This document shows positions 25,881-35,026 of a DNA stretch of 64,000 nucleotides, one piece after another. Numbering within the stretch: the first letter of the stretch is position 1; each line of letters begins with the position of its first letter. A model generated the notes under the pieces. The model was not told where the DNA came from. It was given only the letters and a program-made list of their open reading frames with translations, and did not search any database. The DNA comes from Bacteroidales bacterium (GTDB taxonomy: Bacteria; Bacteroidota; Bacteroidia; Bacteroidales; UBA932), in the NCBI GenBank assembly GCA_017561665.1, contig JAFZBQ010000060.1:1-64000 (forward strand), read 5' to 3'. A program made the translations under genes and the position numbers.

Positions 25881-26384
25881 ATGAAAAAAACACTATTATT
25901 AATCACCGTGATTGCAGCATTCGCGGTTTGTTTATGTGCTTGTAACAAAGTGAAGCCGGAAAACGAAGAGGAAAAGCCGGATGTCGAGGAGACACTGGAC
26001 TTTACCAAAGTCCAACTGGCTGGTACCGAATGGAAAATTGATTTCTATTCTTATGACTTGAATGGTTGTAGCAGCATGTGGAGAATGGGTGGCGATGCGG
26101 ACCTCAAAACACTTGTATACAAGGGTGCGCACATCTCATTTGACGACAAAGGAATGTGTAATATAGTGGAGGATACCCAAATTCATTCTCCGTATCATTG
26201 GGTTGCTGAGGATGGCTGGTTGGATATCGGATGGGATACCGGATATGAGAATGGTGCATATGTAGAGTTTTCTCTTTCAACTGATAAGAAGACTGTTACA
26301 ATGTTTTGGGATTCTGATGTACGTGGTGCATATCCTGTTGTAACATTAAAGATGTCTATCGAGAAGGACAAACTCTTCAAATAG
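25881..26384 (+). CDS. Hypothetical lipoprotein
   Basis: A 167-residue protein that I do not recognise. Residues 1-21 form a lipoprotein signal with the lipobox VCLCAC, followed by an acidic linker (EENEEEKPD-like) and a compact region rich in Trp, Tyr and Gly with alternating strands (EWKIDFYSY, AYVEFSLSTDKKTVTMFW), suggesting a small beta-sandwich such as a lipocalin-like fold. The gene is more AT-rich than its neighbours, as expected of accessory content. The aquaporin gene follows after 27 bases without a clear promoter, so the two may share a transcript. Confidence 0.7.
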   Translation: MKKTLLLITVIAAFAVCLCACNKVKPENEEEKPDVEETLDFTKVQLAGTEWKIDFYSYDLNGCSSMWRMGGDADLKTLVYKGAHISFDDKGMCNIVEDTQIHSPYHWVAEDGWLDIGWDTGYENGAYVEFSLSTDKKTVTMFWDSDVRGAYPVVTLKMSIEKDKLFK

Positions 26385-26411
26385 TAAATGATAATCCATA
26401 ATAACTAGTAT

Positions 26412-27080
26412 ATGAAAAAGTATTTAGCAGAAATGGTGGGCACAATGGTGCTCGTTCTTCTCGGCTGCGGCGCAGCTGTCAGTCTTAACTGCGGACACGA
26501 TGCCGCTTCTATAGTAGGTACCGCTCTTGCATTCGGTATGGCCGTAATTGCTATGGCATATACCATCGGCAACATCAGCGGCTGCCACATCAACCCCGCC
26601 ATCACCCTGGGTTGCTGGGTATCCGGCCGTATGGGTGCAAAGGATGCGCTCCTTTACATGCTGTTCCAGGTTATCGGTGCTTTCATCGGCAGCGCCCTGG
26701 TTGCATTAATGGTTCATTTTGTAGGAGCAGAAGGCACGACAACCGGCGCCAATGCCTGCGCAGAGGGTCCTCTGGCAGCGATGGTTGTAGAGATTATCCT
26801 CACCTGCATCTTCGTGCTGGTTGTGCTTGGCACTACCGATCCCGACAAGGGCGCAGGCAACTTCGCGGGCCTGGCAATCGGTATCTCGCTGATTCTGATC
26901 CACCTCGTAGGCATCCACTACACAGGCACTTCGGTTAACCCTGCACGTAGTATCGCTCCTGCAGTATTCGAAGGCGGCGAGGCTCTGGGGCAGCTTTGGG
27001 CATTCATCGTTGGTCCGTTCATCGGCGCTCTGCTTGCTGCAGGCATCTGGTGCTGGATCAAACCCGCAGTGAAGAAATAA
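26412..27080 (+). CDS. aqpZ: Aquaporin (MIP family), AqpZ-like
   Basis: A 222-residue protein with six membrane helices and both channel motifs: GCHINPAITLG (about residue 58) and GTSVNPARSIAPA (about residue 173). The selectivity-filter Arg follows the second NPA, and His (IHLVGIHYTG) precedes it as in water-selective AqpZ. Aquaglyceroporin features such as NPARD are missing, so water permeation is expected. A good terminator follows. Confidence 0.93.
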   Translation: MKKYLAEMVGTMVLVLLGCGAAVSLNCGHDAASIVGTALAFGMAVIAMAYTIGNISGCHINPAITLGCWVSGRMGAKDALLYMLFQVIGAFIGSALVALMVHFVGAEGTTTGANACAEGPLAAMVVEIILTCIFVLVVLGTTDPDKGAGNFAGLAIGISLILIHLVGIHYTGTSVNPARSIAPAVFEGGEALGQLWAFIVGPFIGALLAAGIWCWIKPAVKK

Positions 27081-27103
27081 ACTAGACTGTTGACCCATCA
27101 AAT

Positions 27104-27130
27104 AAGGCGGCCTCACGGGGTCGCCTTTTT
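27104..27130 (+). terminator. Rho-independent terminator of aqpZ
   Basis: AAGGCGGCC pairs with GGGTCGCCTT around a short loop, followed by T5. Confidence 0.8.
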
Positions 27131-27167
27131 AATTGAGACTTCTCTTGACAAGGCTCGTTTCTTTATG

Positions 27168-27175
27168 TACATTTG
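27168..27175 (+). promoter_or_regulatory. -7 box for rhuM-like gene
   Basis: TACATTTG; ATG 27200 is 24 bases downstream. An in-frame TTG at 27173 lies inside the box and is therefore not the start. Confidence 0.6.
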
Positions 27176-27199
27176 TTCCATGACCTAAAGAAATGTGTT

Positions 27200-28207
27200 A
27201 TGAAGGATTTTAAGTTGTTGATTTATAATACGCCTACCGAAGATATTAAGGTGGACGTTGTCTTGAAGGATGAGACTATCTGGGCTACGCAGAAGGCAAT
27301 GGCAGCGTTGTTTGACTGCACTATTCAAAATGTTTCTTATCACCTTGGAAGAATATTTTGTAGTGGTGAGTTGGATCGGAATACGGTAATCAAAGAAATT
27401 TTGATTACCGCACAGAGTGGAGTGAGAGGCATATCGGAAGAAAAAATACTATACTATAATCTCGACGCAATTATTGCTGTAGGCTACCGAGTGTCTTCTC
27501 CCCGGGCTACTGCTTTTCGCATTTGGGCTACCGGTATTCTTAAGGAATACATCAAGAAAGGGTTTGTGCTGGACGATGAGCGAATGAAGAACGGTGGGGC
27601 TATTTTTGGCAAGGATTATTTCCGTGAGTTACTGGAACGAGTACGTTCCATACGTACCAGCGAACGTCGCATCTGGCAACAGATTACCGATATATATGCC
27701 GAATGCAGCATCGATTACGATCGTGCTTCCCCTACCACCAAGGACTTCTATGCAATGATCCAGAATAAGTTTCATTACGCCATTTCCGGTAAAACAGCTG
27801 CAGAACTCATCTATGAACGTGCCGACAGGAACAAAGAGCATATGGGCTTGACTACCTGGAAGAATTCTCCCGATGGTCGTATCCTTAAGTCTGATGTATC
27901 CATCGCCAAGAACTATCTGCCTGAAAAAGATATCAGGCGCCTTGAACGTGCTGTAACAGGATACTTTGACTACATCGAGGACCTTATAGAAAATGAGAAT
28001 ACATTTACAATGGAGCAGTTTGCTGCCAGCGTGAATGAGTTTCTCGCCTTTCGGCGCTTCCAGATTCTACCTGATAGGAGCAAGGGGATGATAACTCACG
28101 ATAAGGCCAAACAAAAGGCAGAGGAAGAATATGATGCCTTCAACAAGACCCAAAAGATAGTTTCTGATTTTGACCGTGAAGTAAATAAAATACTGGCAGG
28201 GGATTAA
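27200..28207 (+). CDS. RhuM family protein
   Basis: A 335-residue protein of the RhuM (virulence protein) family. The N-terminal part (about 1-110) has the typical DETIWATQKAMAALFDCTIQNVSYHL, EKILYYNLDAIIAVGYRVSSPRATAFRIWAT pattern, likely a DNA-binding KilA/Bro-type module. The C-terminal part has FHYAISGKTAAELIYERAD and EKDIRRLERAVTGYFDYIE. RhuM genes commonly sit in genomic islands, often with restriction or toxin genes, and their biochemical role is not settled. Here it stands alone, without integrase or methylase, and is more AT-rich than its flanks. It ends 1 base from the stop of the convergent flavoprotein gene. Confidence 0.88.
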   Translation: MKDFKLLIYNTPTEDIKVDVVLKDETIWATQKAMAALFDCTIQNVSYHLGRIFCSGELDRNTVIKEILITAQSGVRGISEEKILYYNLDAIIAVGYRVSSPRATAFRIWATGILKEYIKKGFVLDDERMKNGGAIFGKDYFRELLERVRSIRTSERRIWQQITDIYAECSIDYDRASPTTKDFYAMIQNKFHYAISGKTAAELIYERADRNKEHMGLTTWKNSPDGRILKSDVSIAKNYLPEKDIRRLERAVTGYFDYIEDLIENENTFTMEQFAASVNEFLAFRRFQILPDRSKGMITHDKAKQKAEEEYDAFNKTQKIVSDFDREVNKILAGD

Positions 28208-28208
28208 A

Positions 28209-29744
28209 TTATAGGAGCTTACTTGCTACGGCGATGCCGTCGAGGGCGCTGGATACTATGCCGCCGGCGTAGCCTGCGCCTTCGCCGCAGGGGTGGAGGC
28301 CTGGCAACTGGGGGTGGTAGAGGGTTTCTGGATTGCGGGGGATGCGGACGGGAGAAGATGTCCGCGACTCGCAGGCGAGAAGAAGGGCGTCGTTGGTATA
28401 ATAACCCTTCATTTTACGGTCGAACAACAGGAACGCTTTGCGGAGGCTGTCGGCGACAAACGGCGGCAGTATTTCGGTGAGCGGGGCTGCAATGGTGCCG
28501 GCGGTGTAGGAGCTTTTTGGAAGATTCGCCGATTCCCTGCCACGGCAGAAATCGACCATCCTCTGGGCGGGAGCGCGGAGCGAATTGCTCACCTCAAACA
28601 TCTTCTGCTCCAGTTCGCGCTGGAATTCAAGCAGCGCAAAAGTTCCATATTTTGAGTATTCGGGTACGTCCGATGCTGAAACCTGAACTACGATTCCTGC
28701 GTTTGCCAGCGCACCGTTTCGCTGCGAATTGGACATGCCGTTGAGCACAAGCGCGCCGTTATCAGTTGTGGACGGTACCAGTATGCCGCCAGGACACATG
28801 CAGAAAGAGAAAACGCCGCGACCGTCGACCTGCTCCGCCAGATAATATTCGGCGGCGGGAATGCCGGGCTGCCAGCGTCCGTGATACTGGATGTGATTTA
28901 TCAGGCTCTGCGGATGCTCTGCCCGGACGCCCAGAGCGAAATCTTTGGCCTCCAGCATCCATCCTTTACTGTCAAATAGTTTGTAGATATCCCGCGCCGA
29001 ATGGCCGGTTGCCAGGATGACGTCGTGTGCCTTGAATGTAAGACCGCCGTCGCATATTACCTCCCAGCGCTCTTTGCCGTCGGAAAGGGGTTTTAAATCG
29101 GTGACGCGGGTATCAAAGTGATATTCTCCGCCGTGGCTGACGATGCATTCGCGGATTCCCTCTACCATTCGCGGCAGTATGTCGCTGCCGATGTGCGGAC
29201 GGGCATCTACAAGGATGCTCTCAGGCGCCCCGAATGCGGCCATCTGGTGTAGCACTTCATATACATCGCCGCGTTTGGTGCTGCGGGTGTAGAGTTTGCC
29301 GTCGGAAAAAGTGCCGGCGCCGCCCTCTCCAAAGCAATAGTTGGATTCGGGGTTGACGGTCTGTTTCTGGCTGATGGCGGCTATGTCTTTCTTCCGGCTG
29401 TGGACATCCTTGCCGCGCTCCAGGATTACCGGCTTGAGGCCGCGTTGAAGCAGCGTCAGGGCGGCAAACATACCGGCCGGGCCGCCGCCGACAATGATTA
29501 CCGGCCGCGCCGATGATACGTTTTTATAGTCGAAACGATACTCTTTGACAGGGTCGTCTCCCTCTACCAAAGCCCGCACCTGGTATCGGTACACCAGTTT
29601 GCCGCGGGCATCCAGAGAACGGCGAACGATGTCACAGTGGACAATCTTCCGAGAGGGTAATCCGCAGGCCTTTGCCGCCAATGCAGAGAGTTCTTCTGCA
29701 GTCGGCGTATGGTTAACGGGGTATGCAGCCTCGAAGATTTTCAT
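28209..29744 (-). CDS. FAD-dependent dehydrogenase, COG2509-like
   Basis: A 511-residue flavoprotein. An N-terminal region of about 80 residues unrelated to the Rossmann core (includes LPSRKIVHCDIVRRSLDAR) precedes the dinucleotide-binding VIIVGGGPAGMFAALTLLQRGLKPVILERG (about residue 83-112). Further family marks are NYCFGEGGAGTFSDGKLYTR and the C-terminal FAD motif HPCGEGAGYAGGIVSSALDGI. The group is widespread but its substrate is unknown. It overlaps the tsaD stop (ATGA) and is the last gene of the aminotransferase-tsaD operon. Confidence 0.88.
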   Translation of the reverse strand: MKIFEAAYPVNHTPTAEELSALAAKACGLPSRKIVHCDIVRRSLDARGKLVYRYQVRALVEGDDPVKEYRFDYKNVSSARPVIIVGGGPAGMFAALTLLQRGLKPVILERGKDVHSRKKDIAAISQKQTVNPESNYCFGEGGAGTFSDGKLYTRSTKRGDVYEVLHQMAAFGAPESILVDARPHIGSDILPRMVEGIRECIVSHGGEYHFDTRVTDLKPLSDGKERWEVICDGGLTFKAHDVILATGHSARDIYKLFDSKGWMLEAKDFALGVRAEHPQSLINHIQYHGRWQPGIPAAEYYLAEQVDGRGVFSFCMCPGGILVPSTTDNGALVLNGMSNSQRNGALANAGIVVQVSASDVPEYSKYGTFALLEFQRELEQKMFEVSNSLRAPAQRMVDFCRGRESANLPKSSYTAGTIAAPLTEILPPFVADSLRKAFLLFDRKMKGYYTNDALLLACESRTSSPVRIPRNPETLYHPQLPGLHPCGEGAGYAGGIVSSALDGIAVASKLL

Positions 29745-30778
29745 AGGTTGTAGTCGGCCGCACGGGAAATAGGGGCGGCATCGAGAGGGCAGAAGAGACC
29801 TTTCTGATATTTGTAGTATCCGACTATTGCAATCATTGCGGCATTGTCGGTGGTGAAGCGCAGCTCCGGCAGGAATGTCCGCCAGCCGCGGCGCTCGCCT
29901 TCTGAGGTGATGGCTCCGCGCAGGGCACTGTTGGCCGCCACGCCGCCACCCGCCACAATATCCTTGATGCCGGTAATCTCGGTGGCGCGGACAAGCTTCT
30001 TCATCAGTATGTCGATGAGGTCTTTCTGGAAGCTGGCGCAGATGTCGTTTTTGTTCTTCTCAATGAATTCCGGGTCCTCTTTAAGGGCGTCGCGAAGATA
30101 ATATAACAATGATGTTTTAATGCCGCTGAAACTGAAGTTTAGCCCTTCTATATGAGGCTTTGCAAAGCGGAATCGCTTGGGGTCGCCCTCCTTTGCCAGA
30201 CGGTCGATAATTGGGCCGCCGGGATAGCCCAGGTCCAGCATCTTGGCGCATTTGTCAAAGGCTTCTCCGACGGCGTCGTCTATAGTCTGGCCAAGGACTG
30301 TAAAGTCCAGATAGTCGTCGACCCTCACAATTTGTGTATGTCCGCCGGAAACCAGAAGCGCCAGGAATGGGAAGTCGGGCTGGCTGTTGTCCCGCCCCTC
30401 TATCTTGATGAAATGCGACAAAATGTGCCCCTGCAGGTGGTTGACCTCTATCATCGGTTTGCCCGACGACAGTGCAAGGCCTTTGGCAAAGGATGTTCCC
30501 ACGATCAGGCTGCCGAGCAGGCCGGGGCCGCGGGTGTAGGCAATGGCATCGACGTCGTCCATCTTGACGCCGGCCTGGTCCAGGGCCTGCGAAACCACGG
30601 GAAGTATGTTCTGCTGATGGGCACGGGAGGCCAGTTCGGGGATTACGCCGCCGTATTTGCGGTGCACCTCCTGCGAAGCCATTACATTTGAAAGCAGCCA
30701 GCCATCGCTCAGAACGGCGGCCGATGTGTCGTCGCAGCTGGATTCGATTCCAAGAATTATGGTCTTGCCGTCGATCAT
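29741..30778 (-). CDS. tsaD: tRNA N6-adenosine threonylcarbamoyltransferase
   Basis: A 345-residue TsaD. ILGIESSCDDTSAAVL, the metal motif ELASRAHQQNI, GGHTQIV, and the late VVAGGGVAANSALR are present. It transfers the threonylcarbamoyl group to A37 of ANN-reading tRNAs. ATG 30778 was preferred to an upstream TTG at 30781; it overlaps the aminotransferase stop by one base (TGATG). Confidence 0.96.
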   Translation of the reverse strand: MIDGKTIILGIESSCDDTSAAVLSDGWLLSNVMASQEVHRKYGGVIPELASRAHQQNILPVVSQALDQAGVKMDDVDAIAYTRGPGLLGSLIVGTSFAKGLALSSGKPMIEVNHLQGHILSHFIKIEGRDNSQPDFPFLALLVSGGHTQIVRVDDYLDFTVLGQTIDDAVGEAFDKCAKMLDLGYPGGPIIDRLAKEGDPKRFRFAKPHIEGLNFSFSGIKTSLLYYLRDALKEDPEFIEKNKNDICASFQKDLIDILMKKLVRATEITGIKDIVAGGGVAANSALRGAITSEGERRGWRTFLPELRFTTDNAAMIAIVGYYKYQKGLFCPLDAAPISRAADYNL

Positions 30779-31980
30779 CAATCCATCACCCTGCCGGGAT
30801 AGGCTTCAAGCGCCTTGGCAAGAACCACCAGTGCCTTCTTCAAATCCTCTATCTTGAGGACGTATGCCAGGCGGACTTCGTTGCGGCCGACGCCTTCGGT
30901 GGTGTAGAAACCGCTGGCGGGAGCCATCATCACCGTGGCGCCTTCGTATTCGAAACTCTCAAGACACCACTGGCAGAACTTGTCGCTGTCGTCCACCGGA
31001 AGTTTGGCTACGGTGTAGAACGCACCCATAGGGATCGGGGAGTATACGCCCGGAATCTTGTTGAGGCCGTCGATGAGGCATTTTCTGCGCTCCAGATACT
31101 CCTCATAAACCTCGGCGGTGTATTCTTCAGGTGCGTCGAGAGAAGCCTCTGCGGCAATCTGGCCAACCAGCGGCGGGCTCAGGCGCGCCTGGCAGAACTT
31201 CATCACGGTTTTGCGGAGCTCTTTATTTTTGGTTATCAGGGCGCCGATGCGGATACCGCATTCGGAGTAGCGTTTCGAAACGGAATCAATCAAAACCACG
31301 TTCTGCTCTATTCCCTTCAGGTGGCAGGCACTGATATACGGCGTGCCGGCATATACGAATTCGCGGTAAACCTCGTCGCTGAAGAGGTAGAGGTCGTATT
31401 TCTTGACCAACTGGCGGATCTGCTCCATCTCCTTGCGGGTATACAGGTAGCCCGTCGGGTTGTTGGGGTTGCAGATCAGTATCGCCTTGGTGCGTTCGTT
31501 TATCAGTTCCTCAAACTTATCCACTTTCGGAAGGCAGAAACCCTCGTCTATGGTGGTGGTTACGGTGCGGATTACCGCGCCGGCGGAGATGGCGAAGGCC
31601 ATATAGTTGGCATACGCCGGCTCCGGAACGATGATTTCGTCGCCGGGATTCAGGCAGCTCAGAAAAGCGAACAGCACCGCCTCGCTGCCGCCGGTGGTGA
31701 TGATGATATCGTCGGCGGTAACGTCGATGTTGAATTTTTTATAATAGCCGACCAGCTTCTCGCGATAACTGCGATAGCCCTGGCTGGGACTGTATTCCAA
31801 TATTTCGCGGTCGATATTGCGGATGGCGTCTATGGCAACCTGAGGCGTGGGCAGGTCGGGCTGTCCGATATTCAGGTGATAGACGTGCACGCCGCGGGCC
31901 TTTGCCGCATCGGCAAGGGGAGCCAGCCGCCGGATAGGGGAGGCGGGCATCAGATCTCCGCGTTTCGAAATGAAAGGCAT
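30778..31980 (-). CDS. PLP-dependent aminotransferase, class I (aspartate-aminotransferase type)
   Basis: A 400-residue fold-type I aminotransferase. Markers are LNIGQPDLPTP, the ICNPNNPTGYLYT loop, SDEVYREFVY, and the PLP lysine in LIDSVSKRYSECGIRIGA. It probably uses aspartate or an aromatic/branched amino acid with 2-oxoglutarate; the donor cannot be settled by reading. The first gene of a three-gene minus-strand operon with tsaD and the flavoprotein. Its promoter is divergent from that of the M16 protease. Confidence 0.88.
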   Translation of the reverse strand: MPFISKRGDLMPASPIRRLAPLADAAKARGVHVYHLNIGQPDLPTPQVAIDAIRNIDREILEYSPSQGYRSYREKLVGYYKKFNIDVTADDIIITTGGSEAVLFAFLSCLNPGDEIIVPEPAYANYMAFAISAGAVIRTVTTTIDEGFCLPKVDKFEELINERTKAILICNPNNPTGYLYTRKEMEQIRQLVKKYDLYLFSDEVYREFVYAGTPYISACHLKGIEQNVVLIDSVSKRYSECGIRIGALITKNKELRKTVMKFCQARLSPPLVGQIAAEASLDAPEEYTAEVYEEYLERRKCLIDGLNKIPGVYSPIPMGAFYTVAKLPVDDSDKFCQWCLESFEYEGATVMMAPASGFYTTEGVGRNEVRLAYVLKIEDLKKALVVLAKALEAYPGRVMD

Positions 31981-32007
31981 AGAAACATGAATTGTTATAA
32001 AGCGCGG

Positions 32008-32015
32008 CTAAGGTA
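32008..32015 (-). promoter_or_regulatory. -7-like box for the aminotransferase operon
   Basis: Minus strand TACCTTAG, identical to the iorAB box; one mismatch to TAnnTTTG; 27 bases before the ATG. Confidence 0.5.
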
Positions 32016-32027
32016 CTAATATTTTGA

Positions 32028-32035
32028 TATATTTG
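32028..32035 (+). promoter_or_regulatory. -7 box for the M16 peptidase gene
   Basis: TATATTTG, 29 bases before ATG 32065. Confidence 0.6.
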
Positions 32036-32064
32036 CGGCAAATAATCACACAACACCATTAATA

Positions 32065-34959
32065 ATGAAGAAATTCTTTTTACTCTTTACGCTTCTTCTG
32101 GTCGCACTGACTTCGTGCAAGAAATACGAAACCGTGGACGGCGACCCCATGAAGACCAAAATTTACACTCTTGACAACGGCCTCAAGGTCTTTATGACCG
32201 TCAATAAAGATGAGCCCCGTATGCAAACAGCCATCTGCGTGCGCGTAGGTGGCAAGAACGACCCCGCCGAGACTACCGGTATGGCCCACTATTTCGAACA
32301 CCTGATGTTCAAGGGCACCGAGCAGTTCGGTACATCCAACTATGAACTTGAGAAGCCGCTTCTGGATTCCATCGCCGACCTGTTCGAGGTTTACCGTGTA
32401 ACCAAGGATGAGGCAGAACGCACTGCAATTTATAAAGTGATCGACTCCCTCAGCTATCAGGCTTCTACCATCTCCATCCCCAATGAATATGACAAGCTGA
32501 TGGCGGCTATCGGCGCCGACGGCACCAACGCCTTCACCAGCGAGGATATGACCTGCTACATAGAGGATATCCCTTCAAACCAGATAGAAAACTGGGCAAG
32601 GATTCAGGCAGACCGCTTTGAGAACAGCGTCATCCGCGGTTTCCACACCGAGCTGGAAACTATCTACGAAGAGAAGAACATGTCCCTGACCCGCGACGAA
32701 CGTAAGGTAGACGAGGCTGTATACAACTCTCTGTTTCCTCACCATCCTTACGGCACACAGACCGTTCTGGGTACTCAGGAGCACCTCAAGAATCCCTCAA
32801 TCAAGCTGGTTCAGCAGTATCACGACACCTACTACGTGCCCAATAATATGGCAATCTGCGTGAGCGGTGACTTTGATCCCGACAACTTTGTAAAGATTGT
32901 CAAGAAGTATTTCGGCGGAATGAAGGCCAAGGAAGTGCCCACACTGAATTTTGAACCCGAAGAGGAGATTACCGCTCCCATCGAGAAGGACGTATTCGGT
33001 CTGGATGCAGAGGGCGTTACTCTGGCGTGGAGGCTTCCCGGCGTTGCAAAGAACATCGAATGTGATCCCGTGGCAGAAATCACCAAGGCTGTCCTCTACA
33101 ACGGCACCGCCGGCCTTATGGACCTTGACGTCAACCAGATGCAGAAGGCCCTGGGCGTAATGGCATCGTATGAATCCCAGCCCGACTACAGCGTGTTCGA
33201 GGCTGCCGGCCGTCCCAAGCAGGGTCAGACCCTGGAAGAGGTTCGCGACATCATCCTGGCAGAAGTTGCAAAGCTTTGCAGCGGCGAATTCACAGAAGAG
33301 GATGTAACTTCCTGCAAGAACAACGCCCGCCTGAACCAGATGAGCGAGCTCACCAGCAACAGCAACCGCGCCATTTATCTGGCGATTTGCTTCGCATACA
33401 ATATGGACTGGAAAGATGTGGTTGCAAATTACGAAGCTCTTCAGAAAGTTACCAAGGAAGACGTGGTTAACTTCGCCAACAAGTATCTCTGCCAGAACAA
33501 CTACGCTGTGGTTTACAAGAGAGTGGGCGAGGATCCCAATATCCAGAAGATTGCGGCTCCTGCCATCACCCCCATTTTCATGAACCGCGACACCTCCAGC
33601 GAATTCTTCCGCAGCATTGCAGCCAACGTGCCCAAGCCCATCGAGCCGGTGTTCCTGGATTTCTCCAAGGATTTGAGCATCAGCAATGTGGCAGCTAACG
33701 TGGATATGATTTACAAGGAGAACGTCCAGAACGACATTTTCACCGTTCAGTTCGTTTACAACTGCGGTGCAAACGACAATCCCGTTCTGGCATTTGCAGG
33801 CGACTATCTGCGCTATCTTGGCACCGACACAATGACCGCCCAGGACTTTGCCCGCAAGATGTACTCCCTGGCTTGCGATTACGATTTCATCTGCGCAGAC
33901 AATACTTTCACTATCTCCGTCACCGGTCTCAAGGAGAATATGGGCGAGGCAGTGGCTCTGGTAGAGAACCTGATTGCCAACGCACAGCCCGACGAGAACG
34001 TGCTGATGAATGTGAAGATGGACTGCCTGCAGTCCCGCATGAACCGCAAGATGAACCAGATGTCCAATTTCAACGCGCTGATTACCTATATGGCCGTTGG
34101 TGCCGAGAAGATTGCCAAGATCAATCTCACAAACGATCAGGTGATGACACTTACTTCGGAGCAGATTCTCTCCGCAATCCGCGACGTGTTTGCAAAGCAG
34201 CACGAGATTTATTACTACGGTCCCGAAAAGGAAGCTGACGTGAAGGCATGCCTGGCATCCTGCCACACCATCAGCGAGAATCCCGAACCTCTGGAGAAGA
34301 GTTTCGACGACTATATCACCGTCGATGACAGCAAGGTTTACCTGGCACAGTATGATTCCCGCCAGCTCTACTACTATCAGCTCTCTATAGACGACCGCAA
34401 GTTTGACGTAGCAAGCAACCCTCTGCGTGCACTTTACAACGAGTATTTTGGCGGCAGTATGAATGCCATAGTATTCCAGGAGATGCGCGAGGCCCGCGGT
34501 CTTGCATATTCTGCACAGGCAAATATGTCCAATCCCCATTATGCCGACGGCAAGTATATGTACGGAGCCTTCATCGCAACCCAGAACGACAAACTCCAGA
34601 ACGCGGTTGAGGCATTCGACGATATAATCAACAATATGCCCGTCAGCGAGCAGGCCTTCGGCATTGCAAAGGACGCCATAATCAGCCGTCTGCGTACCCA
34701 GCGCACAACCGGCATGAATGTTCTCCGTGCATACGTTCGCTGCCGCGATATGGGTCTGGACGAACCTATGGACCGCGACCTGTTCGAGAAGGTTCAGAAT
34801 TTGACTCTGGACGACGTTGTCGCTTACCAGCAGGAGTGGGTCAAGGGCCGCAAGTATTTCTACGGCATCCTCGGTGACAAGAACGATATCGACCTCGGGT
34901 TCCTTCAGACCCTCGGCCCCGTTCAGACATTCACCCAGGAAGAGATATTCGGATACTAG
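32065..34959 (+). CDS. M16 family zinc metallopeptidase, lipoprotein
   Basis: A 964-residue insulinase/pitrilysin-type protease. A lipoprotein signal ends LTSC (Cys 18), so it is membrane-anchored in the periplasm or on the surface. The inverted zinc motif HYFEH (H75, E78, H79) and the downstream ETIYEEKN glutamate complete the site in the N-terminal half. The C-terminal half (about 540-950) repeats the M16 fold without the HxxEH motif (REARGLAYSAQANM), giving an active plus inactive pair within one chain. It degrades medium-size peptides. Monocistronic, closed by a terminator. Confidence 0.93.
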   Translation: MKKFFLLFTLLLVALTSCKKYETVDGDPMKTKIYTLDNGLKVFMTVNKDEPRMQTAICVRVGGKNDPAETTGMAHYFEHLMFKGTEQFGTSNYELEKPLLDSIADLFEVYRVTKDEAERTAIYKVIDSLSYQASTISIPNEYDKLMAAIGADGTNAFTSEDMTCYIEDIPSNQIENWARIQADRFENSVIRGFHTELETIYEEKNMSLTRDERKVDEAVYNSLFPHHPYGTQTVLGTQEHLKNPSIKLVQQYHDTYYVPNNMAICVSGDFDPDNFVKIVKKYFGGMKAKEVPTLNFEPEEEITAPIEKDVFGLDAEGVTLAWRLPGVAKNIECDPVAEITKAVLYNGTAGLMDLDVNQMQKALGVMASYESQPDYSVFEAAGRPKQGQTLEEVRDIILAEVAKLCSGEFTEEDVTSCKNNARLNQMSELTSNSNRAIYLAICFAYNMDWKDVVANYEALQKVTKEDVVNFANKYLCQNNYAVVYKRVGEDPNIQKIAAPAITPIFMNRDTSSEFFRSIAANVPKPIEPVFLDFSKDLSISNVAANVDMIYKENVQNDIFTVQFVYNCGANDNPVLAFAGDYLRYLGTDTMTAQDFARKMYSLACDYDFICADNTFTISVTGLKENMGEAVALVENLIANAQPDENVLMNVKMDCLQSRMNRKMNQMSNFNALITYMAVGAEKIAKINLTNDQVMTLTSEQILSAIRDVFAKQHEIYYYGPEKEADVKACLASCHTISENPEPLEKSFDDYITVDDSKVYLAQYDSRQLYYYQLSIDDRKFDVASNPLRALYNEYFGGSMNAIVFQEMREARGLAYSAQANMSNPHYADGKYMYGAFIATQNDKLQNAVEAFDDIINNMPVSEQAFGIAKDAIISRLRTQRTTGMNVLRAYVRCRDMGLDEPMDRDLFEKVQNLTLDDVVAYQQEWVKGRKYFYGILGDKNDIDLGFLQTLGPVQTFTQEEIFGY

Positions 34960-34977
34960 AATCATTTCCGATAATAG

Positions 34978-35011
34978 AAGCGTCCGGCCGTTCGGTCGGA
35001 CGCTTTTTTTT
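34978..35011 (+). terminator. Rho-independent terminator of the M16 gene
   Basis: AAGCGTCCGGCC pairs with GGTCGGACGCTT around GTTC, followed by T8. The T tract runs straight into the -7 box of the nuclease gene. Confidence 0.9.
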
Positions 35012-35012
35012 G

Positions 35013-35020
35013 TATATTTG
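35013..35020 (+). promoter_or_regulatory. -7 box for the nuclease-SusC-SusD operon
   Basis: TATATTTG, 6 bases before ATG 35027; predicts a near-leaderless mRNA. No operator-like palindrome was noticed nearby apart from the terminator. Confidence 0.65.
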
Positions 35021-35026
35021 TTTGCT

